The translations under genes were made by a program, and so were the position numbers. Positions 50,996 to 58,748 of a DNA stretch of 64,000 nt are shown here, one piece after another. Numbering within the stretch: the first letter of the stretch is position 1; each line of letters begins with the position of its first letter. Location of the stretch: positions 1-64,000 of the IMG/VR virus record IMGVR_UViG_3300042894_006927, one strand, 5' to 3'. The stretch is from a virus. The notes beneath the pieces are model-generated. The model did no database searches, was not told where the DNA came from, and worked only from the letters and a program-made list of their open reading frames with translations.

Positions 50996-51792
50996 TGGAG
51001 AACAAACTGCGGTATAGTTTGAATGTAAATTCGCCCTTTAAGGTGTTTCTTGACTTGCAAGTTAAGAAAGCACCCGTGCGAGTATTTATCCGCATTTTTA
51101 ATCCAAATTTGCCAAATACATTTGCTTATTCACGAAAGCAAGATTTTGAAGTTCCAACATCGTTCAATTACAAAATCGGAGTTCCCGATTTTATTCCCCC
51201 GCTTGTTTTGGAAGTTTATACTGACAAAAATGAACCCGCTTCTGATTATGTAACTGCAAAATTTAGGGTTGAGGAAACGGGAAGCACAATTAAGAGAATC
51301 CCGATGAAGCATAGGAACGCAATTAAATTTCTGCGTGAATTTTCTTTAAAGGCAGGTTTTTTAGAGCCGAACAAAACATATTCAAACGGGAAGATTCAAA
51401 TTAACTATTTGCCCTACATTACTTATGAAAATGGGCAGATGCACACTACCCCCGCAAGGATTCATAAAACGGAAAATTATATTGAGGTAAGCAAGTTCCA
51501 TTTTGATAGGATGCCAACACCCCGAAGAAATGCAATTCTTTTCCACGAATTATCACATAATTTTATTTCCCGAAATCCAAATTCAGAAGAAGAAGCAGAC
51601 GACCATAGTGCCGACCTTTATTCTTTATCGGGGCTTCCGCCAAGCGAGTTCATTTATGGCTTTTCAACCATATTTAGGCAACACAATCCAAAAGAGTTTG
51701 CCAATATGATGAAAGACCCTAACTATCAAAAATTACATTCAATGCAAGTAAACCGATTGCGTAGAATGATTAACAAAATGTCAAACAAATAA
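50995..51792 (+). CDS. Zincin metallopeptidase-like protein
   Basis: 265 residues. A beta-rich N-terminal half (VFLDLQVKKAPVRVFIRIF, DFEVPTSFNYKIGVPDF) precedes LFHELSHNFISRNPNSEEEA with the His-Glu-x-x-His zinc site; the glutamates or Asp in EEEADDHSADLY could be the third ligand. There is no membrane segment, unlike its neighbours. It could mature virion proteins or loosen the wall. It sits just before the Kazal-domain gene, which might regulate a protease. Confidence 0.7.
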   Translation: MENKLRYSLNVNSPFKVFLDLQVKKAPVRVFIRIFNPNLPNTFAYSRKQDFEVPTSFNYKIGVPDFIPPLVLEVYTDKNEPASDYVTAKFRVEETGSTIKRIPMKHRNAIKFLREFSLKAGFLEPNKTYSNGKIQINYLPYITYENGQMHTTPARIHKTENYIEVSKFHFDRMPTPRRNAILFHELSHNFISRNPNSEEEADDHSADLYSLSGLPPSEFIYGFSTIFRQHNPKEFANMMKDPNYQKLHSMQVNRLRRMINKMSNK

Positions 51793-51794
51793 TT

Positions 51795-52502
51795 ATGGGA
51801 TATTTACCATCTTTTAGACCTACTGAAATTTTTGTAACCCCAAGACAAGAGGGGGTTTTTGGAATTTCCCAAGATTCTTTTATGCAGTTTGCACAATCAA
51901 CACAAGTTGGCGGAAGCGGTGGCGTTCAAACACCAAGTCAGCCGAGTAGTGGTGGTGGCGGTGGTGGAAGCGGCATACAAATGGGCGACCAAGTTGGCAT
52001 AAATCCCAATGATAATAGTGGTAGTGTAAATCCGCCCCCGCCAAGCACCCCGCCAACAAACTTTTGTCCTACAACATATTTCCCCGTTTGTGCCAATGGG
52101 CAAACTTTTGGAAATGCTTGTGAAGCAGAAAACGCAGGTTTTACTCAATACACACAAGGAGAGTGTGCCACAAATGGCAATGGCGGTGGCGATAACGGAA
52201 ATGGCGGTGGAAATCAGCCCGTTTATGACCCCGAAACGGGTTGTATTATTCAAGGGTTTGATAATTTAGGCAATCCTATCTACATTGACCAAAACGGGAA
52301 TCCATCTTTAAATCCCGAAGGTTGTCAAATAAGCCCCGATTTTAATAGCGGTGGCGGTGGCGGTGGCGACAACGGGAATGGTGGCGGTGGCGGTGGAACA
52401 ATTCCCGATGATGAAAAAATTATTGCTTTCGTAAAGAAAAATTGGATGTATTTACTTGCCGTAACTGCGGGAATTTATTTACTCACAAATAAATCGAATT
52501 AA
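51795..52502 (+). CDS. Membrane protein with Kazal-like domain and Gly-rich linkers
   Basis: 235 residues. Residues about 88-125 contain CPTTYFPVCANGQTFGNAC and then EAENAGFTQYTQGEC, the pattern of a Kazal-type serine protease inhibitor domain with four of the usual six cysteines. Gly/Asn-rich linkers flank it on both sides. The membrane segment at 216-231 (WMYLLAVTAGIYLLT) is C-terminal, so the domain would face away from the membrane. Kazal domains are common in animals and seen in some Bacteroidetes but rare in phages. Confidence 0.75.
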   Translation: MGYLPSFRPTEIFVTPRQEGVFGISQDSFMQFAQSTQVGGSGGVQTPSQPSSGGGGGGSGIQMGDQVGINPNDNSGSVNPPPPSTPPTNFCPTTYFPVCANGQTFGNACEAENAGFTQYTQGECATNGNGGGDNGNGGGNQPVYDPETGCIIQGFDNLGNPIYIDQNGNPSLNPEGCQISPDFNSGGGGGGDNGNGGGGGGTIPDDEKIIAFVKKNWMYLLAVTAGIYLLTNKSN

Positions 52503-52576
52503 AAAGCAATTAAAAATCAATAATAATTCAAAAAAAAACCTTTACTTTTAATCTCTAACAACAAAAACAAAACGCT

Positions 52577-52786
52577 ATGTTTGAAAATTTGAAAACTGAA
52601 AACTACATTGGTGGAATATCGGGTGGGTTAGTAGCCTACTACGGAATCCGTAAATTTCGCCCAAACACAAATGTTTACCTTCATTGGGGGGCTACTGCTT
52701 TAGCCGTATGGGTCGGTTCAAAGTATGTTGCACCACAAGTTGCCAAACTTTTTCAAGGTGGCGAAGAAGTCGCCCCCGTTGAGTAA
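52577..52786 (+). CDS. Small membrane protein
   Basis: 69 residues with two short hydrophobic stretches (YIGGISGGLVAYYGI and WGATALAVWVGSKYV). The 74-base gap before it holds only A+T-rich sequence with a weak -7-like TACTTTTA. It overlaps the next start by one base. Candidate virion membrane protein. Confidence 0.7.
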   Translation: MFENLKTENYIGGISGGLVAYYGIRKFRPNTNVYLHWGATALAVWVGSKYVAPQVAKLFQGGEEVAPVE

Positions 52787-53001
52787 TGGCAAGACAAGTT
52801 AAAAATACCGAGTATGCGGCAGGTTTGCCGTATGCCCCTAAATATGCGGTTTCGGGAAGGATAGTGGTTGCCAACGGCAATTACACTTCCTTCCGAAACT
52901 TTGCGGAAACGGGGCAAAAAGCGACAAAAATTTCCCTTATTGGGAAAATAGCCGTTGCAGGTATTTTGACATACTTACTTTATCAATTAACAAAAAATTA
53001 G
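52786..53001 (+). CDS. Small membrane protein, C-terminal anchor
   Basis: 71 residues: MARQVKNTEYAAGLPYAPK, then a polar middle, then a membrane segment 49-68 (LIGKIAVAGILTYLLYQL). No family recognised. Confidence 0.7.
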   Translation: MARQVKNTEYAAGLPYAPKYAVSGRIVVANGNYTSFRNFAETGQKATKISLIGKIAVAGILTYLLYQLTKN

Positions 53002-53006
53002 AAAAA

Positions 53007-53480
53007 ATGGCACGACCAAAAAAAACACAATCATTTGGGGCTGAACTTGCCGCAGGTTTGAAAAAAATTATGGGTGGCGAAAAACAAGCCGAAAAACCAA
53101 AGGCGAAATCCCCCGCAAAGGCAAAATCCCCTGCAAAGGCAAAATCCCCTGCAAAGGCAAAATCCCCTAAAGTATCTTTAAAAGCCAAAGTGAAGCCAAG
53201 AGATTTGAACCGAGTTGAAAAAAAGGGTAAAATCGCTAAATTTTTAAGTGCAAAAGGCACTAAAAAACAAACTGCACGGGGTAAAAAGCAAGACAACAAA
53301 TTCATTGCTCTACCCGCAGGAAAAAGGATTGCAACAAAAGTGGCTACCATTACTAAAGCGGATGGAACTGCATTTACACGCAGAAACCCAAATGCAACCG
53401 AAGGGAAAATTTATTCCGAAAAGCGTAAAAACCGAGCCGATGTATTCGGAAAGGTTGCTCGTATGGGCGGTAGAATGTAA
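53007..53480 (+). CDS. Basic protein with Lys-Ala-Lys-Ser-Pro-Ala repeats
   Basis: 157 residues, very rich in Lys, Ala and Arg. Four tandem copies of KAKSPA occupy about residues 30-55, similar to the tails of histone H1-like and other DNA-condensing proteins. The C-terminal half is also basic (KRIATKVATITKADG, KRKNRADVFGK). It lies inside the virion membrane-protein cluster, so it may neutralise packaged DNA. No membrane segment. Confidence 0.7.
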   Translation: MARPKKTQSFGAELAAGLKKIMGGEKQAEKPKAKSPAKAKSPAKAKSPAKAKSPKVSLKAKVKPRDLNRVEKKGKIAKFLSAKGTKKQTARGKKQDNKFIALPAGKRIATKVATITKADGTAFTRRNPNATEGKIYSEKRKNRADVFGKVARMGGRM

Positions 53481-53514
53481 TTGTATTAAAAATTAAAAAT
53501 TTAATTTAAGAATT

Positions 53515-54042
53515 ATGAGATTTTCAACAATTTTTAGTAGTCCACAAGGTTGTACTTGCTATGACAACAAAAATAGTCAATGTGCCCCTAATTATTGGTG
53601 CAACGAATGTCGCAAGAATCCAAGTAACCCAAATTGCAATATGCGGGTTGGAAATAGGGTAGTGCCTCGTTACCAAACCCAAAGTGGAAATGGTCAAATT
53701 TATGCTACCCCCACAAATCGCTTCCGAAATGCTATGCCTTTGATGCCAATGGGTATTAACACGGGCGGTTTTGGTATGCCAATGGGCAATAGCGGTAGGG
53801 ATGCCTACCAAAATGCGGTTGGTATGGGAAATCCAACAATGGTTGCCCCTGCTTTTGGAGGAACACAAACGCCAAGTAGCGGTATTAACAACTATTGTAT
53901 TAAATGCTTAAAAAAAGGGTGCGGATGTGTCAGAGATGAAAGAGGTCGCCCACGATGCGACTGCGGAGATTTAACGCCAAGCGGAATACGGCTTAATAAA
54001 TTTTGCAAAAGGCATCCCGAACTTTGTAATGTTCAAATCTAA
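53515..54042 (+). CDS. Cysteine-rich protein, metal-binding candidate
   Basis: 175 residues with 14 cysteines in two clusters: GCTCYDNKNSQCAPNYWCNE followed by CRKNPSNPNC near the start, and YCIKCLKKGCGCVRDERG, CDCGD, FCKRHPELC near the end. The middle is Gly/Met/Asn-rich and flexible. The clusters could bind zinc or form disulfides outside the cell. No known family. Confidence 0.65.
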   Translation: MRFSTIFSSPQGCTCYDNKNSQCAPNYWCNECRKNPSNPNCNMRVGNRVVPRYQTQSGNGQIYATPTNRFRNAMPLMPMGINTGGFGMPMGNSGRDAYQNAVGMGNPTMVAPAFGGTQTPSSGINNYCIKCLKKGCGCVRDERGRPRCDCGDLTPSGIRLNKFCKRHPELCNVQI

Positions 54043-54055
54043 AAACAATTAAATA

Positions 54056-54286
54056 ATGAAAAACAAAGTTTATGCTTTCGCTAATTTCCGCAATGCGGAA
54101 GGCGAATTATCGGGGCGGCTTCAAATGCCCCAAGCATCCATTGTCGGTACTGCCGTTGGTGCAATCGCAGGACACTTTATTGGCAGAAATGCTAAATCGG
54201 GTATGGCGAAAAAATTAAATGCCTACAATGGGGCTGCTTATGGTCTTTTAATCGGTGCTTTAATCGAAGGGTATCGGTCAGTTTAA
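54056..54286 (+). CDS. Glycine-zipper membrane protein
   Basis: 76 residues. VGTAVGAIAGHFIGRNAKSG is a glycine-zipper helix and NGAAYGLLIGALIEGY a second. Such helices pack tightly in membranes and can form pores. It could serve in membrane fusion or DNA exit. Preceded by a 13-base A-rich leader. Confidence 0.7.
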   Translation: MKNKVYAFANFRNAEGELSGRLQMPQASIVGTAVGAIAGHFIGRNAKSGMAKKLNAYNGAAYGLLIGALIEGYRSV

Positions 54287-54305
54287 TTAAAAAAAAGAAA
54301 AAGAA

Positions 54306-54770
54306 ATGGGAACTATTTTAGGTTTATCCTCTCGTATGGTCAGCATTGACCCGAATGAACCCTCATTCAACGACCAAATAAATGCCACTATTGCTCAAGG
54401 AGTTGATAACAATGCTTCTTATTTTCCTTCGGGGGCAAGACAAGCGTTTGCGGAACAAACTCAAACGAAAATCGGTGCTTTAACAAGCGACATTTTGCCC
54501 GTTGGGGAGTATATGATTCCAAATGCTTATTTGTTAGCCGATGGCGATGTTAATGCCGATGCTAATGCCGATGCGGGTGGAATTGAAGTAGGTGCTTCTT
54601 ATGTTGTACCTTCAACTGCAATGTTGTTAGGCAATGTGCTTGGTGGAATCTTGGCTTATCAAATGACCGCAAACCGCAAAGGGCGTGTTTGGTGGACTAT
54701 TGGTGGAGTAATTGCGGGTGGCATTGCTACCTCTCTTGCTTACAATGTAGGTCGGGGCTTTAGCCGATGA
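54306..54770 (+). CDS. Membrane protein with two C-terminal segments
   Basis: 154 residues. A polar N-terminal 95 residues (GVDNNASYFPSGARQAFAE) with an Ala/Asp-rich run, then AMLLGNVLGGILAYQM and WWTIGGVIAGGIATSLAYN as membrane segments with a loop NRKGRV between. Its stop overlaps the next start by 4 bp. Confidence 0.7.
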   Translation: MGTILGLSSRMVSIDPNEPSFNDQINATIAQGVDNNASYFPSGARQAFAEQTQTKIGALTSDILPVGEYMIPNAYLLADGDVNADANADAGGIEVGASYVVPSTAMLLGNVLGGILAYQMTANRKGRVWWTIGGVIAGGIATSLAYNVGRGFSR

Positions 54771-55189
54771 AAAAAGGCGTAGTGGTTGGAATTGGCTCGG
54801 TTTTGCTTGTCGGAATTGCGATAGGCGGGTATTTTCTATGGAGAAATACTCGCAAATCCGAAACTGATAGCGGAAAAGCCAATGGTGGAGATACGGGTGG
54901 GGGAATTGATGTTACCCCGCCTACTATTCCTTCCAACGAAACTTTACCCCCGCCAACGCAGGGATGCCCAAGTAAATCATATACCCGCCAACGCAATGAT
55001 GCCTTTCCCTTGAAATGGGGTTCAGAAGGTGCAAATGTAGGTAGGTTGCAGAGGGCGTTGAATATGAAATTGGGCTACAATTTAAGTGTTGACAATAAGT
55101 TCGGTTGTTTGACCGAATCTGCCCTTCGCCAAGCGTTAAGAAAAAATGAAATTTCGCAGACCGAATTAGAATCACTTGAAAATCAATGA
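54767..55189 (+). CDS. Membrane-anchored peptidoglycan-binding-domain protein 1
   Basis: 140 residues. N-terminal membrane segment 4-24 (VVGIGSVLLVGIAIGGYFL), a Pro/Thr-rich linker, then a peptidoglycan-binding type 1-like fold: AFPLKWGSEGANVGRLQRAL, then NLSVDNKFGCLTESALRQAL. The FPL-x-x-Gly-x-x-Gly-x-x-Val and DxKFGxxTE signatures are repeated in the next gene and at 56483. Only one domain copy. Coupled to both neighbours by 4-bp overlaps. Confidence 0.8.
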   Translation: MKKGVVVGIGSVLLVGIAIGGYFLWRNTRKSETDSGKANGGDTGGGIDVTPPTIPSNETLPPPTQGCPSKSYTRQRNDAFPLKWGSEGANVGRLQRALNMKLGYNLSVDNKFGCLTESALRQALRKNEISQTELESLENQ

Positions 55190-55581
55190 AAACATCGTCA
55201 ATTTATATTTTAGCGGGAACACTTGCTTTAGGCGGTGTTGCAATTCTTGTTTTGGCGTTGCGTAAACGCCCCGAAGAAACCGAATCCCCTATTGATGTTA
55301 CTCCCCCAACTCAAAATGGCGGTGGCGGTGGCGGTACTCGGCAATTTTCGTGTATGTACGGAAACGAATTTCCTTTGCAGTTTGGCTCTTGCGGTTCAAA
55401 TGTCGAAAAATGGCAAACATATTTGAACTCCAAAAGGGGCGAAAATTTAGCCGTTGATGGAAAGTTTGGTGCTTTAACCGAATCCGCTACAAAACGGCAT
55501 CCCGCCTTTGGAAATTTATCTACTTTCAATCAAGGAAAAGTAAGCGAGGTTGATTTCAATATGGCGACTTTTCAAGGTTAA
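55186..55581 (+). CDS. Membrane-anchored peptidoglycan-binding-domain protein 2
   Basis: 131 residues, same architecture as the preceding gene: membrane segment 4-24 (IYILAGTLALGGVAILVLAL), Gly-rich linker, then NEFPLQFGSCGSNVEKWQTY and LAVDGKFGALTESATK. It differs by two extra cysteines. Probably arose by duplication. Confidence 0.8.
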   Translation: MKTSSIYILAGTLALGGVAILVLALRKRPEETESPIDVTPPTQNGGGGGGTRQFSCMYGNEFPLQFGSCGSNVEKWQTYLNSKRGENLAVDGKFGALTESATKRHPAFGNLSTFNQGKVSEVDFNMATFQG

Positions 55582-55597
55582 TGCAATCTAAAATGAA

Positions 55598-56008
55598 ATG
55601 GCAAAAGCATCGTTTCTACCCAAAAAAAATGATTTACCCGATGTTTGGGTAAATTGGTTTGATAACCTTCAAGGAGAGGTAGGGATAAATAATGCCCGAT
55701 TTCTTTGGACTAAATGGTGGAACGAAATTAAGCCAACTTCAAGCAACACAATAAACCTTCGCAATCAAATGGAAGCGAGGGGAATTGTAATTGAACCCGA
55801 ATCTGCTTTAGGAAAAATCGGTGATATTGGCTCTGATGTGTTTTCGGGCATTGGAACTGCCTTTCGTGGCGTTGGAACGCTAATTACTATTTCGGTGGTT
55901 GGCGGGATTGCTATTATTGGACTTGTTCTTTACAATTTCACAAAAGATGAAAGTGGTCGTGCTGAACTGAAAAATTTAGCATCAAAAATTGCAACAAAAG
56001 GGATGTAA
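55598..56008 (+). CDS. Membrane protein, single segment
   Basis: 136 residues. A Trp-rich N-terminal domain (PDVWVNWFDNLQGEVG, FLWTKWWNEIKP), then a membrane segment at about 92-112 (LITISVVGGIAIIGLVLYNF). No family recognised. The tryptophans may lie at the membrane surface or form a compact domain. Confidence 0.7.
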   Translation: MAKASFLPKKNDLPDVWVNWFDNLQGEVGINNARFLWTKWWNEIKPTSSNTINLRNQMEARGIVIEPESALGKIGDIGSDVFSGIGTAFRGVGTLITISVVGGIAIIGLVLYNFTKDESGRAELKNLASKIATKGM

Positions 56009-56009
56009 A

Positions 56010-56486
56010 ATGAACAAAAAGCAACTCATTTTTATTGGTGCAACTGCGACTGCGATTGGGTTTTTCTTTATTGGAAGAAGCATTTATCGAAAAATTCGGC
56101 TTGAAGATATTTTGAAGCAGATGCAAACGGCATCAACGGGTGATATTTCTACGGATTTAGGATTAGTTTTTAGCGGTCAGCCATACCTTAACCAACTTGC
56201 AGGGAAAACATTGATTTTATTGCAGGATTCGGTTGCGAGAAAATATGCAAATGACTTGAAAGGATATATTTGCCAAACCTATGTTTGTAACACAAACGAG
56301 GGTGGAATTTATGGGGTGTTTCAGCGTATTTCAAATAAAGCCCAAGTAGCCCAAGTTTCAAAGTGGTACAAAGCGTTATTCGGAAGGGATTTACTTGCTG
56401 ATTTAAACGCTGATTTAAACGATACGGAATTAGAAAAGGTAAGAACAATAATTGCTTCAAAACCCGATTACGAAATTGCACAATGA
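56010..56486 (+). CDS. Membrane protein, N-terminal anchor
   Basis: 158 residues from MNKKQLIFIGATATAIGFFF; the ATG one base after the previous stop is preferred to an upstream TTG. After the membrane segment 5-24 comes a helical domain (SVARKYANDLKGYICQTYV, KWYKALFGRDLLADLNADL) with a pair of cysteines. 4-bp overlap with the next gene. Confidence 0.7.
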   Translation: MNKKQLIFIGATATAIGFFFIGRSIYRKIRLEDILKQMQTASTGDISTDLGLVFSGQPYLNQLAGKTLILLQDSVARKYANDLKGYICQTYVCNTNEGGIYGVFQRISNKAQVAQVSKWYKALFGRDLLADLNADLNDTELEKVRTIIASKPDYEIAQ

Positions 56487-57007
56487 ATAGAAAATTAGCA
56501 ATAGGATTAGCCGTTGGTGGCGGTACTATAATTGTTGTAGGACTTGCTACCTATTTTGGCGTTAAACTTGCTTCAAAGCCCGAAAATCAACAAGGCGGTG
56601 GCGGTGGTGAAAATGGCGGTGGAACAAGACCCCCAAGCGAAGATGAATCCGTGCCACAAACGGGAACACAAGAGGCAAAAATGTCTTTTCCCCTTGCGAT
56701 TGGTGATAGGGGCGTAGGCGTTGCTTACCTTCAAAAATCCCTGCAATGTTTAGGCAAGTATTCGGGAAGCATTGATGGAAAATTCGGTATTGAAACATAC
56801 AAGGCGATTAGAAGTTATTTTACTTTCCAATGGTTTAATTGTACTTTTCATTACGAGTGCAAATTGTCTGAAAAACAATGGAAGGAAATTGTCCAACAAG
56901 CAAGGCAAAAATGTGGGTTGGCAACTTTCTCTTTACCCGATTCAATTTGGGAAGAATATACCCAAGCCCATACTGATTTTTGGAACAAAAAACGCCAAGA
57001 AAAATGA
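56483..57007 (+). CDS. Membrane-anchored peptidoglycan-binding-domain protein 3
   Basis: 174 residues. Membrane segment 6-27 (AIGLAVGGGTIIVVGLATYF), Gly-rich linker, then MSFPLAIGDRGVGVAYLQKS and GSIDGKFGIETYKAIRSYF as in the genes at 54767 and 55186. A C-terminal helical extension of about 60 residues with four cysteines is unique to this member. Confidence 0.8.
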   Translation: MNRKLAIGLAVGGGTIIVVGLATYFGVKLASKPENQQGGGGGENGGGTRPPSEDESVPQTGTQEAKMSFPLAIGDRGVGVAYLQKSLQCLGKYSGSIDGKFGIETYKAIRSYFTFQWFNCTFHYECKLSEKQWKEIVQQARQKCGLATFSLPDSIWEEYTQAHTDFWNKKRQEK

Positions 57008-57465
57008 TTAAGCGTGGGTGGATAATTGGTGGCGTAATTGCGGGAATTTTAGCCGTTCCAATTACCTATTTTTTGGTTCAGTACAAAAAGTTAATGGACT
57101 ACGAAATTAACCCCGACACAATTACCCGAATTTCAAAAGAAGGCAGAAGGTACAAGTATAGGGTTGTTTTTAATTTTGAAAACAAATCTTCGCTTGGTTA
57201 TACGATTGAGCAACAAAGTTATGAGGTGTTTTTAGGTAATTTGAAAATCGGTGAAGGAAGTTACAAAGAGAATGTGGAAATAAAGCCAAAATCAGTAAGC
57301 AAATTGCCTATGGTTATGGAGTTTGTTTTACCTACAAACGCCCAAGCAATAGGTTATTTGCTTGAATTGTTTTCAAGCGGAAAAGTTTTGATAAATGTAA
57401 AATGGCAAGTATCTTTAATGGGCTTAAAAACGAACATTGAAAAACAAATGGAGTTTAAAATCTAA
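57004..57465 (+). CDS. Membrane-anchored LEA14-like (WHy-type) protein
   Basis: 153 residues from MIKRGWIIGGVIAGILAVP; overlaps the upstream stop by 4 bp. After membrane segment 5-26 comes an immunoglobulin-like domain: YRVVFNFENKSSLGYTIEQQ, YEVFLGNLKIGEG, SKLPMVMEF, GKVLINVKWQVSLMG. This is the layout of LEA_2/WHy domains known in stress proteins and also in Bacteroidetes phages and hosts. Role in the virion unknown. Confidence 0.65.
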   Translation: MIKRGWIIGGVIAGILAVPITYFLVQYKKLMDYEINPDTITRISKEGRRYKYRVVFNFENKSSLGYTIEQQSYEVFLGNLKIGEGSYKENVEIKPKSVSKLPMVMEFVLPTNAQAIGYLLELFSSGKVLINVKWQVSLMGLKTNIEKQMEFKI

Positions 57466-57468
57466 ATT

Positions 57469-57963
57469 ATGTCGAAAAATTCAAAAATCTTATTGGCGGT
57501 AATTGTTTCGGGAATTATTGGCTTTTTTGTTGGGAAAAAAAGTAAGCAATCAAACTTTTCTAACTTTGAAAAAGGCGGTGGAATGTTTCCTTGCCCCGAA
57601 CCGACAAAAAATTTGGAATTAAATACCCGTAACCGAAACAAGGCAATTAAAGCAGATTGGATTCAATATGGGCCTTTAAACCTTTCAGATTCAGCGTATT
57701 ACAATCGACTTGCAAAGCATTGGAATACGAGTGTTGGGGTTGCAAAAAAATCTAATTGCGGAAATTGTGCTGCTTTTGATGTTTCCCCAAGAATGAAAGG
57801 TTGTATGTCAGTAGGCGAATTGCAAGATAAAGATGGTGCTTTTGGATATTGTTGGATGCACAAATTTAAGTGCCATTCTGCCCGTACTTGTTACACTTGG
57901 GCGAAGGGCGGTGCAATTACAACTGACAAAGTATCTTATGGTTGGCAAGAAAGAAATCAATAA
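57469..57963 (+). CDS. Membrane-anchored Cys-rich virion-type protein
   Basis: 164 residues. Membrane segment 5-22, then FEKGGGMFPCPEP, a Gly-Gly motif also seen in the polyvalent proteins. The domain that follows (KKSNCGNCAAFDVSPRMKGC, FGYCWMHKFKCHSARTCYTW) has seven cysteines in a pattern known from phage proteins thought to bind an iron-sulfur cluster or zinc. A second motif, WAKGGAITTD, lies near the end. Metal binding is an inference. Confidence 0.7.
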   Translation: MSKNSKILLAVIVSGIIGFFVGKKSKQSNFSNFEKGGGMFPCPEPTKNLELNTRNRNKAIKADWIQYGPLNLSDSAYYNRLAKHWNTSVGVAKKSNCGNCAAFDVSPRMKGCMSVGELQDKDGAFGYCWMHKFKCHSARTCYTWAKGGAITTDKVSYGWQERNQ

Positions 57964-57999
57964 AAATCAATTTAAAAATCAATTTTAAAATCAAATCCT

Positions 58000-58251
58000 A
58001 TGGAAAACAAGGAACTTATCAATTACGGGGGTGGAATTGTTGGTGGCATTTTAGGAAATGTTATCAATGACCGATTCACCAAATTTGGAATGGCAGGGCG
58101 ACTTGGACTAATTGCCGTTGGTGTTTTTGGCGGTTATTTTTTAACCAAAACTTTGCAGGACAAAGGTGGTTTTAGAAATGCCGATGGCGGTTGCGGTTGC
58201 GGTTGCGGTGGAAAATGTGGTGGCGGTTGCGGTTGCGGTTGTGATGATTAA
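58000..58251 (+). CDS. Small membrane protein with Cys-Gly tail
   Basis: 83 residues. Two glycine-rich hydrophobic segments (YGGGIVGGILGNVI; LIAVGVFGGYFLTKTL) followed by a tail dominated by Cys-Gly pairs (GGCGCGCGGKCGGGCGCGC) and ending in two aspartates. Nine cysteines in the last 20 residues suggest a metal or disulfide cluster. The short leader contains three copies of an AAAATCAATTT-like element. Confidence 0.7.
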   Translation: MENKELINYGGGIVGGILGNVINDRFTKFGMAGRLGLIAVGVFGGYFLTKTLQDKGGFRNADGGCGCGCGGKCGGGCGCGCDD

Positions 58252-58262
58252 CACTATATTTG
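58233..58262 (+). promoter_or_regulatory. Bacteroidetes-type promoter (TTG, 19 nt, TATATTTG)
   Basis: TTG at 58233-58235 and TATATTTG at 58255-58262 lie 19 nt apart; the -33 part falls in the 3' end of the preceding gene. It precedes ATG 58286 by 23 bases and starts the spike operon. Confidence 0.65.
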
Positions 58263-58285
58263 TGGTGGACTTAAAACATTGAGCA

Positions 58286-58474
58286 ATGTTCGGATTAGAT
58301 AAAATCATTGATTCTCGGATTCAAGATTTGATTCACAAACTTTCAGAAGAAATGGGCGAACCGATTTCTGAAATAAAAGTGCTGTTAAAACTTGACGAGC
58401 AAACGGGAAAAACAATCGCCTACTCGGTTGTAAATGGAAAAGCGGGTAGGAGAATTTCATTAAAAGAGGTTTAA
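58286..58474 (+). CDS. Small hypothetical protein
   Basis: 62 residues. IDSRIQDLIHKLSEEMGEPI and VLLKLDEQTGKTIAYSVVNG give a helix and a beta hairpin. First gene of the spike operon, one base before the next start. Function unknown. Confidence 0.65.
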   Translation: MFGLDKIIDSRIQDLIHKLSEEMGEPISEIKVLLKLDEQTGKTIAYSVVNGKAGRRISLKEV

Positions 58475-58475
58475 A

Positions 58476-58748
58476 ATGGCACAATCAAGCGGTATAAATC
58501 TTCGGTCTTGGTCAAACAATGTGGTGCAAGTTCAGAACTTTACCTACTTGTCAATTTACAACATAGGGGCATCTGACTTGGTGCTTAAATTTGGTTTGGG
58601 CGATAGTGCCACTAATTCCAATGTTGTACCTGCAAACGGGGGCGTTTGGACTTCCCCGCAAATTGTGGCAAAAATTGAAAGCATTTACATATTAAATTCA
58701 TCGGGTTCGGCTTACAATATAATGACCGATGGGCAAATAGTTTCCTAA
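58476..58748 (+). CDS. Small beta-rich virion-type protein
   Basis: 90 residues: VVQVQNFTYLSIYNIGASDL, VLKFGLGD, VWTSPQIVAKIESIYIL. It looks like a single beta-barrel or cement protein. The stop and next start overlap by one base. No family recognised. Confidence 0.6.
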   Translation: MAQSSGINLRSWSNNVVQVQNFTYLSIYNIGASDLVLKFGLGDSATNSNVVPANGGVWTSPQIVAKIESIYILNSSGSAYNIMTDGQIVS

